Origin: Streptomyces sp. NBC_01571
GTDB lineage: Bacteria; Actinomycetota; Actinomycetes; Streptomycetales; Streptomycetaceae
Reading direction: 5' to 3'
DNA: 64,000 bases
Assembly: GCF_026339875.1 (NCBI RefSeq)
Contig: NZ_JAPEPZ010000001.1
Location: forward strand, 3,286,001-3,350,000
Shown: positions 46,066 to 54,530 of the stretch, in pieces
How positions within the stretch are numbered: the first letter of the stretch is position 1
How the letters are laid out: each line of letters begins with the position of its first letter
Notes under the pieces: model-generated
Told to the model about the DNA's origin: nothing
What the model saw: the letters and a program-made list of their open reading frames with translations, nothing else
The model's database searches: none
Made by a program: the position numbers and the translations under genes

Positions 46066-47208
46066 CTACAGGAGGGCCTTGAGTTTTTCTGCCAGGAGGT
46101 CCCAGCGCCATTTCTCCTCGACCCACTCGCGGCCCCGTTCTCCCATGCGCCGGCGGAGTTCCGGGTCGGCGAGGAGGGTGATGATGCGGTCGGCCGAGTC
46201 GTCCGGGGAACCGCCGCGCACGACCCAGCCCGTCTCGCCGTCGAGGACCGCGTCGGGCGCGCCGCCCGAGTCACCGGCGACGACCGGCAGGCCGGTCGCG
46301 GACGCCTCAAGGTAGACAATGCCGAGGCCCTCGACGTCGAGGCCACCCCGGCGGGTGCGGCAGGGCATCGCGAAGACGTCCCCGGCGCCGTAGTGGGCCG
46401 GCAGCTCCGACCAGGGCACCGCTCCGGTGAAGCGGACGGCGTCGGCGACACCGGTCTCGTGCGCGAGCCCGCGCAACTCCTTCTCGTACGGCCCGCCGCC
46501 GACGATCAGCAGCACCGCGTCCGGCTCCGCCGCGAGAATGCGCGGCATGGCGAGGATGAGCGTGTCCTGCCCCTTGCGCGGGACCAGGCGGGAGACACAG
46601 ACCACCACCGGGCGATCCGTGAGACCGAGCCGGGCACGGACCTCGGCGCCGCCCGAACCGGGGTGGAAGGTCTTCTCGTCGACGCCGGGCGGCAGCTGGA
46701 CCATGCGCCCGGCCGCGTCCGGGCTCAGCGCGGCGGCGATCCGTGAGCGCGTGTACTCCCCCAGATACGTGATCGTGTCCGTGGAGTCGCCGATCCGCCG
46801 CAACAGCCCGCGCGCGGCCGGCAGTTGAGCCCAGCCGGCCTCGTGACCGTGCGTGGTGGCCACCAGCCGTCCGGCGCCCGCCCGGCGCAGCGCCGGCGCC
46901 ATCAGGCCGAGCGGGGCCGCCGCCCCGAACCACACCGACGTACAACCGTGTTCGCGCAGCAGCCCGACGGCCCGGCGGGTGACGCCCGGCGTCGGCAGCA
47001 GCATCGTCGTGCGGTCGCGCACGACGGTGAAGGGCTGCTCGGCGTCGAAGGCCGCCGTCGCCTCGGCACCCTCCCGGCCGCGCTTCCAGGTGGAGGCGTA
47101 GACGACGAGCCGCTCGGGGTCCAGGCGCAGCGCCATGTTGTGCAGGAACGCCTGGATGCCGCCGGGGCGGGGCGGGAAGTCGTTGGTCACGATCAGGGTC
47201 TTGTGCAT
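46066..47208 (-). CDS. pimB: GT4 glycosyltransferase, PimB-like mannosyltransferase
   Basis: 380 aa from ATG 47208. The GT-B fold begins TLIVTNDFPPRPGGIQAFLHNMA and includes THGHEAGWAQLP, ASTGLPVVAGDSGGAPD-type donor loop and the E-x7-E motif EGLGIVYLE. It closely fits the actinobacterial enzyme that adds the second mannose to phosphatidylinositol monomannoside using GDP-mannose (mycobacterial Rv2188c, PimB'). The context (acyl-CoA ligase on one side, GT87 membrane transferase on the other) is the same as in M. tuberculosis. A short repeat-rich spacer follows its 3' end. Acceptor specificity in Streptomyces is inferred. Confidence 0.88.
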   Translation of the reverse strand: MHKTLIVTNDFPPRPGGIQAFLHNMALRLDPERLVVYASTWKRGREGAEATAAFDAEQPFTVVRDRTTMLLPTPGVTRRAVGLLREHGCTSVWFGAAAPLGLMAPALRRAGAGRLVATTHGHEAGWAQLPAARGLLRRIGDSTDTITYLGEYTRSRIAAALSPDAAGRMVQLPPGVDEKTFHPGSGGAEVRARLGLTDRPVVVCVSRLVPRKGQDTLILAMPRILAAEPDAVLLIVGGGPYEKELRGLAHETGVADAVRFTGAVPWSELPAHYGAGDVFAMPCRTRRGGLDVEGLGIVYLEASATGLPVVAGDSGGAPDAVLDGETGWVVRGGSPDDSADRIITLLADPELRRRMGERGREWVEEKWRWDLLAEKLKALL

Positions 47209-47359
47209 CGCGCCCGACAGTACCGAAACCCCCGTGCCCGTCCGCGTCCGGCACACACCCCCGCGCACGGCCCCGCTTCTTGGCTCTCGCACAGTCCGGC
47301 GCGCCATCATGTTTCCGCGCGGAACCGCGCGGGATCGGACGGACGAGGGCCAGGTGGGC

Positions 47360-48592
47360 ATGACGGGCGCAAGGGGCGCGAGGTTCCCGTACGGACTGCT
47401 CGGAGCCTGGGGCCTGACCAGGCTGGTGCTGCTGCTCTTCGTCCTGAGGGTGTTCGTGCTGCCCGGCCCGGACGTCACCGGCGACGTCTCGGTGATCTAC
47501 CGGGGCTGGTACGAGATCCTGCGCACCGGCACGTTCCCGCTCGACGACGTGACCTGGCAGTACCCGCCGGCCGCGTCGCTCGCGATCCTCTCCCCCGGGC
47601 TGCTGCCCTTCCTCGACTACCCGTCCGCCTTCTTCGTGCTGGCCCTCCTCGCCGACCTGGTGGTGTGCGCGCTGCTGCTGTACGCCGGTGTGCGCCCCGG
47701 CAGGACGCTCCGCGGCGCCTGGGTGTGGGTGGCCGGCCTCCCGCTGCTCGGACCGACCGTCTACGCCCGCTACGACGTGATGGTGACGGCCGTGGCGGTC
47801 GCGGCCCTGCTCGCGGGGGGCCGTCACCCGCGCGTGATGGGGGCTCTCGCGGGCTTCGGCGCACTGCTGAAGGTGTGGCCGGTCCTGCTGCTCGCCGGAG
47901 CCGTGAAGCGCCGCGCGTGGACCGCGGCGGCGGTGACCGGAGGCGGGATCGCCGTGCTGTTCTGGGCGGCGATGCCGGGCGCCTTCTCCTTCCTCGCCTT
48001 CCAGCGGGGCCGCGGCACCGAGGTGGAGTCGCTGGGCTCCCTGGTCTTCCACGTGGCCCGGCACTTCGGCTGGAGCGGTCAGGTGCTGCTCAACTACGGC
48101 TCGGTGGAGTTCCTGGGTCCGTACGTCGACGTGGTGAGCGCGGCGGCCCTCACGCTCAGCGCGGCCGCCCTGGGCTGGCTGCTGCTGTGGCGGCTGCGCA
48201 GCGGGCGCCTGCGGTCGCACACGCTCGCCGACGCCGCGTTCGTGGCGGTCCTGATGTTCACCGCCACCAGCCGGGTCATCAGCCCGCAGTACATGGTGTG
48301 GCTGGTCGGGATCGGCGCCGTCTGTCTCTGTTTCCGGGGCAGCCGGATGACGCCGCCGGTGGCGATGGTGCTGGGCGCGTGCGGTGCGACCGTGCTGGAG
48401 TTCCCGGTCTGGTTCTCGCACGTGGTGATCAGCGACTGGCTGGGCGTCACCCTGCTCTTCGCCCGCGACGGGCTGCTGGTGGCCGCCGCGCTGCTGGCCG
48501 CCCGCGAACTCTGGTGGGGCACGGTGACGCACCCGGCCCCGATCCTGCCCGCTCAGGCCGCCCGCACCAGGGAGCCCCTGAGCCCCTCCTGA
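47360..48592 (+). CDS. GT87-type (DUF2029) membrane glycosyltransferase
   Basis: 410 aa from ATG 47360; a longer start at ATG 47309 is possible but has no ribosome site. About nine to ten hydrophobic helices span the protein. An early loop holds DVSVIYRGWYE...DDVTWQYPP with acidic residues expected for a GT-C catalytic site, and RVISPQYMVWL near the end is typical of polyprenyl-phosphomannose-dependent GT87 enzymes (mycobacterial Rv2181 type). It likely extends a mannolipid or envelope glycan on the outer face of the membrane. Divergent from pimB; its last 40 bp overlap the convergent MATE gene. Confidence 0.85.
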   Translation: MTGARGARFPYGLLGAWGLTRLVLLLFVLRVFVLPGPDVTGDVSVIYRGWYEILRTGTFPLDDVTWQYPPAASLAILSPGLLPFLDYPSAFFVLALLADLVVCALLLYAGVRPGRTLRGAWVWVAGLPLLGPTVYARYDVMVTAVAVAALLAGGRHPRVMGALAGFGALLKVWPVLLLAGAVKRRAWTAAAVTGGGIAVLFWAAMPGAFSFLAFQRGRGTEVESLGSLVFHVARHFGWSGQVLLNYGSVEFLGPYVDVVSAAALTLSAAALGWLLLWRLRSGRLRSHTLADAAFVAVLMFTATSRVISPQYMVWLVGIGAVCLCFRGSRMTPPVAMVLGACGATVLEFPVWFSHVVISDWLGVTLLFARDGLLVAAALLAARELWWGTVTHPAPILPAQAARTREPLSPS

Positions 48593-49872
48593 CGGCGGGC
48601 GCGGGCCAGCAGCAGCCCCGCGGCCGCGCACTGGACCGCCATGGACAGCGCCAGCGCCAGACAGATCCCGGGCAGCCCGAGCCCCGACAGCCCGAACGCG
48701 AGCGGCAGCTGGACCGCCGTGCCCAGCAGGGTCACCCGGAGCAGCAGCGGCGCTCCCCCGCTGCCCTCGAAGACCCCGCCGAGCGCGATGAAGCAGGCCA
48801 TCAGCAGCAGGTACGGCCCCACGCAGCGCAGGAACAGCGCGCCCTGGTGGGCAACCTCGGGTCCGGCGCCGAAGGCCCGCATGATCCAGGGCGCGAGCGC
48901 CGACAGCAGACCCGCGGCCACCAGGCCCGCCGTCACGGAGACCGTGACGGCCTGCCGGCCGATGGCACCCCGCTCGTCCCCGCCGGTGCCGCGGATGTGC
49001 GCGGTGTGGATCGAGGCGGCCTGCCGCACCGAGTAGAACGCCATGGTCGCGACGTACATGACCTTGTACGCGACGGAGTACGCGGCCACGGCCGTCACCC
49101 CCAGCCGGGCCACGATCGCGACCAGGACCAGCGTCCCGCCCTGCCGCACGGTGAAGTCGGCGGACATCGGCAGCCCGGTCCGCAGGGTCCGGCGCAGCGC
49201 GGCAGCGGTGGCCTCGGAGGGCGCGGCGGCCCCGGCCTCACGCAGCAGCGTGTTCCCGCGCAGGGCACGCAGTCCCAGCGCGAGGGCCGCGCCGCGGCAC
49301 AGGACGGTGGAGGCGGCGGCGCCCCGCACGCCGTACGCGTGGATGAGCAGCGGGTCGAGACCGAGGATCAGCCCGTTGGCGAGGAGGGCCAGGCGCATCG
49401 GGGTGCGGGTGTCGCCGGCGCCCTTCAGGATTCCGTCGACGAGGTTCTGCGCGAAGAAGACGGCGATGCCCGGCAGGGAGATCGCGAAGTAGCCGGCGGC
49501 CAGGGCCGGGGCGTGTCCGCCGCCGCCCAGCACCAGTCGGGCCAGCGGCTCACGCAGCAGGTATCCGCCGACGGCGACCACCGGGGTGACCACCGCGCAC
49601 AGGGCGCCTCCCCCGCGTACGGCGGCGCGGACCGCGCCCGGATCCCCGGCCCCTCGGGCGTGCGCGACCAGGACGGTCGTACCGGAGGCGAAGACCAGGG
49701 CGACGCCGAGCAGCACGTTCTCGGTGGTGGTCGCGACGGCGACCGCGGCCACGGCGGGGCCGCCGAGGCGGGACACCCAGACGGTGTTGATGATCCCGGC
49801 GGCCACGGAGGCGAGCAACGAGAAGTAGACGGGGCGGGCGAGCGAGATGAGCTGCTTCCGGTGGGTGTTCAT
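48553..49872 (-). CDS. MATE-family efflux transporter
   Basis: 439 aa with about twelve helices in two homologous halves. Typical features are LARPVYFSLLASVAAGIINTVWVSRLGG at the start, QNLVDGILKGAGDTRTPMRLAL in the middle and the second half opening LRTGLPMSADFTVRQGG. It exports drugs or metabolites using a Na+ or H+ gradient. The 3' end overlaps the convergent GT87 gene by 40 bp. It is divergent from a PadR gene with a strong shared operator, so it is probably de-repressed by its substrate. Confidence 0.92.
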   Translation of the reverse strand: MNTHRKQLISLARPVYFSLLASVAAGIINTVWVSRLGGPAVAAVAVATTTENVLLGVALVFASGTTVLVAHARGAGDPGAVRAAVRGGGALCAVVTPVVAVGGYLLREPLARLVLGGGGHAPALAAGYFAISLPGIAVFFAQNLVDGILKGAGDTRTPMRLALLANGLILGLDPLLIHAYGVRGAAASTVLCRGAALALGLRALRGNTLLREAGAAAPSEATAAALRRTLRTGLPMSADFTVRQGGTLVLVAIVARLGVTAVAAYSVAYKVMYVATMAFYSVRQAASIHTAHIRGTGGDERGAIGRQAVTVSVTAGLVAAGLLSALAPWIMRAFGAGPEVAHQGALFLRCVGPYLLLMACFIALGGVFEGSGGAPLLLRVTLLGTAVQLPLAFGLSGLGLPGICLALALSMAVQCAAAGLLLARARRQEGLRGSLVRAA

Positions 49873-49890
49873 CCAGGACCCCCTCGATCC

Positions 49891-49926
49891 GAGTTACCTC
49901 GTTTCGAGGTAACTCGATAAGAGGTA
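49891..49926. promoter_or_regulatory. PadR operator between MATE and padR genes
   Basis: GAGTTACCTCG (49891-49901) and CGAGGTAACTC (49905-49915) are perfect 11-nt inverted arms around TTT. A third half-site GAGGTA follows at 49921-49926. The repeat lies between two divergent starts, 19 bp from the MATE ATG, and is AT-richer than its surroundings. It is the obvious target for the adjacent PadR regulator. Confidence 0.75.
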
Positions 49927-49966
49927 CCATGGGTTCTCGGACGATCGCAAGAAGGGACCGAACCGG

Positions 49967-50491
49967 ATGCTGGAGCTGTCGATCCTGGGCTTCCTCGCCG
50001 AAGAACCGCTGCACGGCTACGAACTGAAGGAGCGCATCAAGGCGCTCAGCGGCCATGTGCGCCCCGTCAGTGACGGCGCGCTGTACCCGGCCATCACGCG
50101 CCTGGTGACAGCCGGCAAGGTCGACCAGCACACGGAGCCGGGCACCGGCGCGGCCCCGCGCCGCACCCTCTCCCTCACCGAGAAGGGCCGCGCGGACCTG
50201 CTGGAGCGACTGCGCCACCCCAAGCAGGCCGAGATCACCGACCACGTGCGCTTCAACACGCTGCTGGCGTTCCTGCGCCATCTCCCGGACCCCCGGGAGC
50301 AGGCCGCGGTCCTGCGGCGCCGACAGGCGTTCCTGGAGACGCCCGCGAGCTTCTTCTACAGCGAGGGCAGGCCCCTGCGCGCGGAGGAGACCGGCGACCC
50401 GTTCCGCGAGGGGATGCTGCGGGTGGCCCGGGCGACGGGCGAGGCGGAAAGGGCGTGGCTGACGGAGGCGATCACCCGCCTGGAGGGCTGA
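49967..50491 (+). CDS. PadR-family transcriptional regulator
   Basis: 174 aa from ATG 49967. A winged helix occupies residues 1-90: LELSILGFLAEEPLHGYELKERI, then VSDGALYPAITRLVTAGKV (recognition helix) and RRTLSLTEKGRADLLERL (wing). The C-terminal PadR_2 region is a dimerising coiled helix. It is divergent from the MATE gene and likely represses both itself and the exporter through the operator at 49891-49926. Ligand unknown. Confidence 0.92.
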   Translation: MLELSILGFLAEEPLHGYELKERIKALSGHVRPVSDGALYPAITRLVTAGKVDQHTEPGTGAAPRRTLSLTEKGRADLLERLRHPKQAEITDHVRFNTLLAFLRHLPDPREQAAVLRRRQAFLETPASFFYSEGRPLRAEETGDPFREGMLRVARATGEAERAWLTEAITRLEG

Positions 50492-50494
50492 ACG

Positions 50495-50610
50495 GGTCCG
50501 GGAGACCCCCTGTTCCGCAGCGGGAGACCCCCTGTTCCGCAGGACGTCCGGTCCGGGAGACATCCGGTCCGGGAGACCCCCGGTTCCGCAGGACGTCCGG
50601 TCCAGGCGGC
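50495..50610. repeat. Tandem/interspersed short repeats after padR
   Basis: CGGGAGACCCCCTGTTCCGCA occurs as near-copies at about 50498, 50520 and 50569, interleaved with GGACGTCCGG and TCCGGGAGACATCCGG. The units assemble from 10- to 22-bp blocks. They lie between the convergent padR and metalloprotease genes. No coding potential. Confidence 0.65.
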
Positions 50611-50668
50611 GCCCGATCCGGACATCGGCCGGGTCCCGACGGCGGCCCCGTGCCCGACCGGGCCCCGC

Positions 50669-51865
50669 TCAGCCGAGCTGGGTCCGCAGATAGGTCCGCC
50701 ACTGCTCGGTGAACTTCTCGGGCGTCGTGTGCAGCACGCCCCGCAGCGCGCCCTCCACGGCCCCCGCCCGCTTCCCGTGGTCGCCCACCGCCCGGTAGAA
50801 CTCGTTCAGCCGCACCTCGCCCCAGCGGTCGGCGATCAGCCGGCAGGCCGTCCAGCCGCCCTCGTACGCCCGCGCCAGCCGCGCCGCGTCCCCGGCGAAC
50901 CCGAAGTCCCCGTCGACCGGCAGCGCGGCCGGCAGGTGGCCGCCCAGCACCGCACGCTGCAGCTCCGGGGCGACCTGTGCCGTCGTACGCCCGCTGCCGC
51001 GATAACCGACCCAGTCCGCGTACCCCTCGGACAGCCACAGGGGCGTGGCGGCGGTCGTGTGGGCCCGGGTGGCGACGTGTGTCGTCTCGTGGGTCAGCAC
51101 GACCTGCTTGCCCAGGTCGCCGAGCACGCCGTACGCCTCGGGGTTGACGATGATCCGGTCCGCGGGCGCCTTCGCCGAGCCGCCCGCCTCGCCGGTGGTG
51201 ACCGCGGCGATCCCCCGGTAGCCGGAAGCCGACGCGCCGAGCAGCCCCGCCATGCCCTCCAGCGACTTCGGTACGAGGACGACGACGTGCCCCGCCCAGT
51301 CCGTGCCCCAGGCCTCGGACACGGCGGGCACCGCGCGGTCCGCGAGAGCCGCGTAGGCCCGCAGCCGCTCACCGGACTGCCCGACCCCCAGAACGAGGCT
51401 GTGCGCGCCCCGTACGGCCGTCACCGCGCCCTGCTCCCACAGTTGCCGGCCGGCCTTCTTCGAGGGCGCGTCGGAGGCGACCCGCCACCGCCCGTCGTCG
51501 TGGACCAGGCGCAGGGTGCGGTCGACCGTGACGGGAGCCCTGTCGTATCCCTCGACGCGATAGCGCAGCTCCGCGTCGGCGGTGGCCCGGTCCCCGGAAC
51601 GGCGCAGATCGGTCAGGTGGTACGACCAGGCGGCCAACGGGACGGCGCGCAGCCACCGGAACTCGGTGACCGGGCCGGACGGTTCCTCGGTGGCGCGGTA
51701 CGCCGCCTCGTCCCGGTCGAGGACCGCGGACGCCCGCCGGTCGAGGACCTGCTGCACCTCGGCGGCCGCGGTGTCCGGGGCCGGATGTCCGCCGCAGCCC
51801 ACCAGCACGCCGAGCAGCAGCACCAGGGAACACCCCGCCCGCGACGCCCGCCCTCGACCTGCCAC
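50669..51865 (-). CDS. Putative zinc-metalloprotease lipoprotein
   Basis: 398 aa from GTG 51865. TACGAT ends seven bases before the GTG on the minus strand, so it is probably leaderless. The N-terminus SLVLLLGVLVGCGG is a lipoprotein signal with lipobox LVGC. The middle region resembles NTF2-like repeats (AELRYRVEGYDRAPVTVDRTL). The C-terminal half has HETTH (HExxH zinc motif, about residue 266) and, about 20 residues on, WLSEGYADWVGY with the third ligand Glu, a gluzincin/peptidase-MA pattern. It is thus a membrane-anchored extracellular peptidase; substrate unknown. It sits next to two peptidoglycan hydrolases. Confidence 0.83.
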   Translation of the reverse strand: MAGRGRASRAGCSLVLLLGVLVGCGGHPAPDTAAAEVQQVLDRRASAVLDRDEAAYRATEEPSGPVTEFRWLRAVPLAAWSYHLTDLRRSGDRATADAELRYRVEGYDRAPVTVDRTLRLVHDDGRWRVASDAPSKKAGRQLWEQGAVTAVRGAHSLVLGVGQSGERLRAYAALADRAVPAVSEAWGTDWAGHVVVLVPKSLEGMAGLLGASASGYRGIAAVTTGEAGGSAKAPADRIIVNPEAYGVLGDLGKQVVLTHETTHVATRAHTTAATPLWLSEGYADWVGYRGSGRTTAQVAPELQRAVLGGHLPAALPVDGDFGFAGDAARLARAYEGGWTACRLIADRWGEVRLNEFYRAVGDHGKRAGAVEGALRGVLHTTPEKFTEQWRTYLRTQLG

Positions 51866-51897
51866 GTTCCCGATCGTACGGCGGTCCGGCGGCGCGG

Positions 51898-52929
51898 TCA
51901 GACCCGCGTCACGGACGAGATCGGCATCATGCCCACCGGGTCGTAGCGCACGGCGGCCCCGGGATAGGGCGCGTGGATCACCTGCCCGTTGCCCGCGTAC
52001 ATCGCCACATGACTCGCGTCCGACCGGTAGGTGACCAGGTCGCCGGGGAGGGCCTGGGAGAGCGGCACCTGGTGTCCGGCGTACCGCTGCTCCTGCGACG
52101 TGCGCGGCAGACCGACCCCGGCCCGCGCGTACGACCACTGCATGAGGCCCGAACAGTCGAAGCCGCCGGGCCCGTTGGCGCCCCACACGTACGGGCGGCC
52201 GAGCGCGGAGCGGGCCGCGGCGAGGGCCGCGGCGGCCCGGCCCGAGGAGGGCACGGCGCCTCCGAGGTCGGGGATGCCGGGGCGTCCGGAGCGCGAGGCC
52301 CGGTCGTAGGCGTCGCGCATGGCGTCGGGCAGCGAGTTGAGCAGCCGCCGCGCCTCGGTGAGTTTCCGCTCGACGGTCCGCTTGTGGTGGGCGACGGCCC
52401 TGCTGCTCCGCTCCAGCTCGGCGAGTTTCCCGGTCGCCTCCTTCCGCTCCTGGGCGAGATCGCGCATGGCGAGCTGGAGGTCCTTGAGTTCCTCCGCCTG
52501 GTGGGCGGTGATCCGGTCCAGCACGGCGGCCTTGTCGAGGTATTCGGCCGGGTTGTCGGAGAAGAGCAGCGCGAGGGAGGGGTCGAGGCCACCCGCGCGG
52601 TACTGGGCCACGGCGAGCGAACCGAGCGCGTCCCGCATCGTGTTGATGCGCTCCTGCTGGCGGGCGATCCGGTCCTGCGCCGTCCGCACCTCCTTGCGCA
52701 GCGAACCGGCGCGTTCGCCGGCCTTGTTGAATGCCTCGGTGGCCTTCTCCGCCTGGGTGTAGAGACGGTCCACCTCGGCCCGGGTGTCGTCCTGCGGTGC
52801 TGCGGCGGCCGGTACGGCACCGAGGGCTGCGGCGGCCACGGACATCACGGTGGCGGTGATGCCGGCGATGCCCGCGGCGCTTGCGCCCCGGTCGGACCCG
52901 GACGGTGCACGGCGGCGATGGGACCCCAC
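51898..52929 (-). CDS. NlpC/P60 cell-wall hydrolase (first of pair)
   Basis: 343 aa from GTG 52929. A signal peptide (residues 1-44, ending AAAA) precedes a long coiled coil (about 48-200) and a C-terminal NlpC/P60 endopeptidase domain. Catalytic Cys259 lies in GGFDCSGL, with His307 (ASHVAMY) and His319 (IHAPYP). It would cleave D-gamma-Glu to diaminopimelate bonds in peptidoglycan stems. The coiled coil may serve as an autoinhibitory or regulatory arm, as in RipA/RipC-like enzymes. Its paralogue lies immediately upstream, but the two have different promoter regions. Confidence 0.93.
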   Translation of the reverse strand: MGSHRRRAPSGSDRGASAAGIAGITATVMSVAAAALGAVPAAAAPQDDTRAEVDRLYTQAEKATEAFNKAGERAGSLRKEVRTAQDRIARQQERINTMRDALGSLAVAQYRAGGLDPSLALLFSDNPAEYLDKAAVLDRITAHQAEELKDLQLAMRDLAQERKEATGKLAELERSSRAVAHHKRTVERKLTEARRLLNSLPDAMRDAYDRASRSGRPGIPDLGGAVPSSGRAAAALAAARSALGRPYVWGANGPGGFDCSGLMQWSYARAGVGLPRTSQEQRYAGHQVPLSQALPGDLVTYRSDASHVAMYAGNGQVIHAPYPGAAVRYDPVGMMPISSVTRV

Positions 52930-52984
52930 GGTAGCCGCTCTCCCTTCCGCTGACGGTCCCCCGGAATCGGGGGAAACGCGGCAG

Positions 52985-53014
52985 ACAGTAGCCGTGCGAC
53001 TACGCAGCGGCCAA
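52985..53014 (-). promoter_or_regulatory. Promoter of first NlpC/P60 gene
   Basis: Read on the minus strand: TTGGCC (53009-53014), 18-bp spacer, TACTGT (52985-52990). It is 55 bp upstream of the GTG. The spacing is ideal for the principal sigma factor. Confidence 0.6.
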
Positions 53015-53152
53015 AGACCTCCGGGGGCGCGCAGCGCGGCGCCCCGCCGGAGACGCAGGTCACCGACGGGGCGTGGGGTCAGCGGGAGTTACCGCGATTC
53101 GCCCGTTTGGGCGGCTGGCCGGGGAGATTCCCGGAGCGGTTCGGAGGCCGGA

Positions 53153-54193
53153 TCAGACCCGGACGCCGAACTGGAACGCTCCGCCGATGGTGCTCATCGA
53201 CTCGTAGCGCACGACCGTGCCGGTACGCGGGGCGTGCAGCACCTGGCCGTTGCCCGCGTAGAGCCCGACGTGGTGCAGGTCGCCGAAGAAGAAGACCAGG
53301 TCACCGACCTGCAGATCGCTCTGCGAGTAGATGCGGGTGCCTATGGTGGCCTGCGATTCGGAGGTCCGGGGGATGGAGACACCGGCCTGGGCGTAGGACC
53401 AGGAGGTGAAACCGGAGCAGTCGAAGGAGCCGGGGCCGGTGGCGCCGTAGACGTACGGGGTGCCGATCTTGCTCTGTCCGGCGGAGAACGCGGCACCGGC
53501 GCGCCCGGAGGCTGCCTTGCCGGGGCTGCCGAGGACCGTGCGCTCGCTGGCGCGGGTGGCGCGCGACTGCGCCTCGTCGAGAGCCGCCTTCTCCTTGGCC
53601 GTCAGGGAGTTGAGGAGCTTCTGCGCGGAGGCGAGCTTGCCCTGGACTTCCTGCTTCTTCTTCTTGAGCTCGGCGCGGGTGTCGGAGAGGTCCTTGAGCT
53701 TCTCGGACGCTTCCTGGCGCTGCTGGGCGAGCTCGCGCTGCTTCTCCTGGACCTTCTTCAGCGCCTCGACCTGCTGACTGCTCAGCTGGTCCATCGCGGA
53801 CGCCTTGTCCAGGTAGTCGTCCGGGTTCGAGGAGAGGAACAGCGCCACGGAGGGGTCGATGCCGCCGGTGCGGTACTGGGCGCTGGCCATCGAACCGAGG
53901 CCGTCGCGCAGCTCGTTGAGGTCCTGCTGGCCGCGGGCGACGTTGTCCTGCAGGGTGCTGATCTGCTTCTCCAGCTTGTCCTGCTTCTCCTTGGCCCCGT
54001 CGAGCTTCTCGGTGGCCTGCTCCGCCTGCTCGTAGAGGGCGTCGACCTTGGCCTTGACCTCGTCCTTGCTCGGCTTCTCGCTGGGCGCGGCGTTGGCGGC
54101 GTTGGCGCTGAGGGCCACGGCGGCCGCCGCGGCGGTGGTGAGCACGGTCACACGGGTGCGGCTCGGCTGCTTGGGTCGACGGTGGGACGCCAC
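53153..54193 (-). CDS. NlpC/P60 cell-wall hydrolase (second of pair)
   Basis: 346 aa from GTG 54193, with AAGGAG ten bases upstream. Domain order is the same as its neighbour: signal peptide (1-36, ending ANAA), a charged coiled coil rich in Lys, Glu and Gln (about 40-205) and NlpC/P60 domain with Cys259 in SFDCSGF, His308 (LHHVGLY) and His320 (LHAPRT). The identical spacing of catalytic residues shows a tandem duplication followed by divergence. A structured leader resembling a c-di-AMP riboswitch precedes it, linking wall hydrolysis to osmotic or c-di-AMP signalling. Confidence 0.93.
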   Translation of the reverse strand: MASHRRPKQPSRTRVTVLTTAAAAAVALSANAANAAPSEKPSKDEVKAKVDALYEQAEQATEKLDGAKEKQDKLEKQISTLQDNVARGQQDLNELRDGLGSMASAQYRTGGIDPSVALFLSSNPDDYLDKASAMDQLSSQQVEALKKVQEKQRELAQQRQEASEKLKDLSDTRAELKKKKQEVQGKLASAQKLLNSLTAKEKAALDEAQSRATRASERTVLGSPGKAASGRAGAAFSAGQSKIGTPYVYGATGPGSFDCSGFTSWSYAQAGVSIPRTSESQATIGTRIYSQSDLQVGDLVFFFGDLHHVGLYAGNGQVLHAPRTGTVVRYESMSTIGGAFQFGVRV

Positions 54194-54204
54194 GAAGGCG
54201 AGCT

Positions 54205-54345
54205 CCTTCTTCCTCCAGCCGCCTGCCGAGACGCCGACGGGCGGTGCCCCTCCGCCGTCACTCCCAATGAGTGATCACCCGAGCGGAGGTTCGAGCCCAG
54301 ACCCTAGTGACCTTCCTGTGATCAGTTCAAATCCAAACCTGAAAA
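54205..54345 (-). promoter_or_regulatory. Candidate ydaO-type (c-di-AMP) riboswitch
   Basis: The minus-strand leader of the second NlpC/P60 gene contains, in order, GCTCGAACC, CGGGTGATC, a GGCGG / CCGCC stem, then CCCGTCGGCGTCTCGGCAGG, close to the 3' consensus CCCGTCAGCTAACCTCGTAGG of ydaO elements, and then the AAGGAG ribosome site. Streptomyces wall-hydrolase genes are known to carry this class. Individual helices depart from the Rfam consensus, so this is a candidate. Confidence 0.5.
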
Positions 54346-54530
54346 ATCTCGGTTACCGAGCGCATTCTTTGCACTCAACTCACCTGCAGTGATGCGTGAT
54401 TGACGCTACGTTGTGTGAAGGTCTCGCCAAACGGGTCATCGCGCCCGGACGTCACACATGGGACGTACGAGCCCTTTGAGGCGTAGGCCGCAGATCGCCG
54501 ACCAGGCGAAAACCACTTGATGAACCCGAC
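54346..54530. other. Promoter region of second NlpC/P60 gene
   Basis: No gene. This is an AT-richer stretch; on the minus strand TTGAGT followed after 17 bp by TAACCG (about 54352-54380) may be the promoter of the riboswitch transcript. The rest is unremarkable. Confidence 0.4.

Noticed and set aside
46825..49920. An open frame of over 1000 codons on the plus strand across the GT87 and MATE genes
   Set aside because: It crosses two well-supported genes in the wrong frame and encodes Arg/Gly/Gln-rich filler without domains.
50495..50610. Possible CRISPR-like array
   Set aside because: Units are 10-22 bp with no constant repeat and unique-spacer pattern, and no cas genes are present.
52930..53152. 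c-di-AMP riboswitch before the first NlpC/P60 gene
   Set aside because: The promoter lies about 55 bp from the start, too close for the aptamer, and the ydaO 3' consensus is absent.
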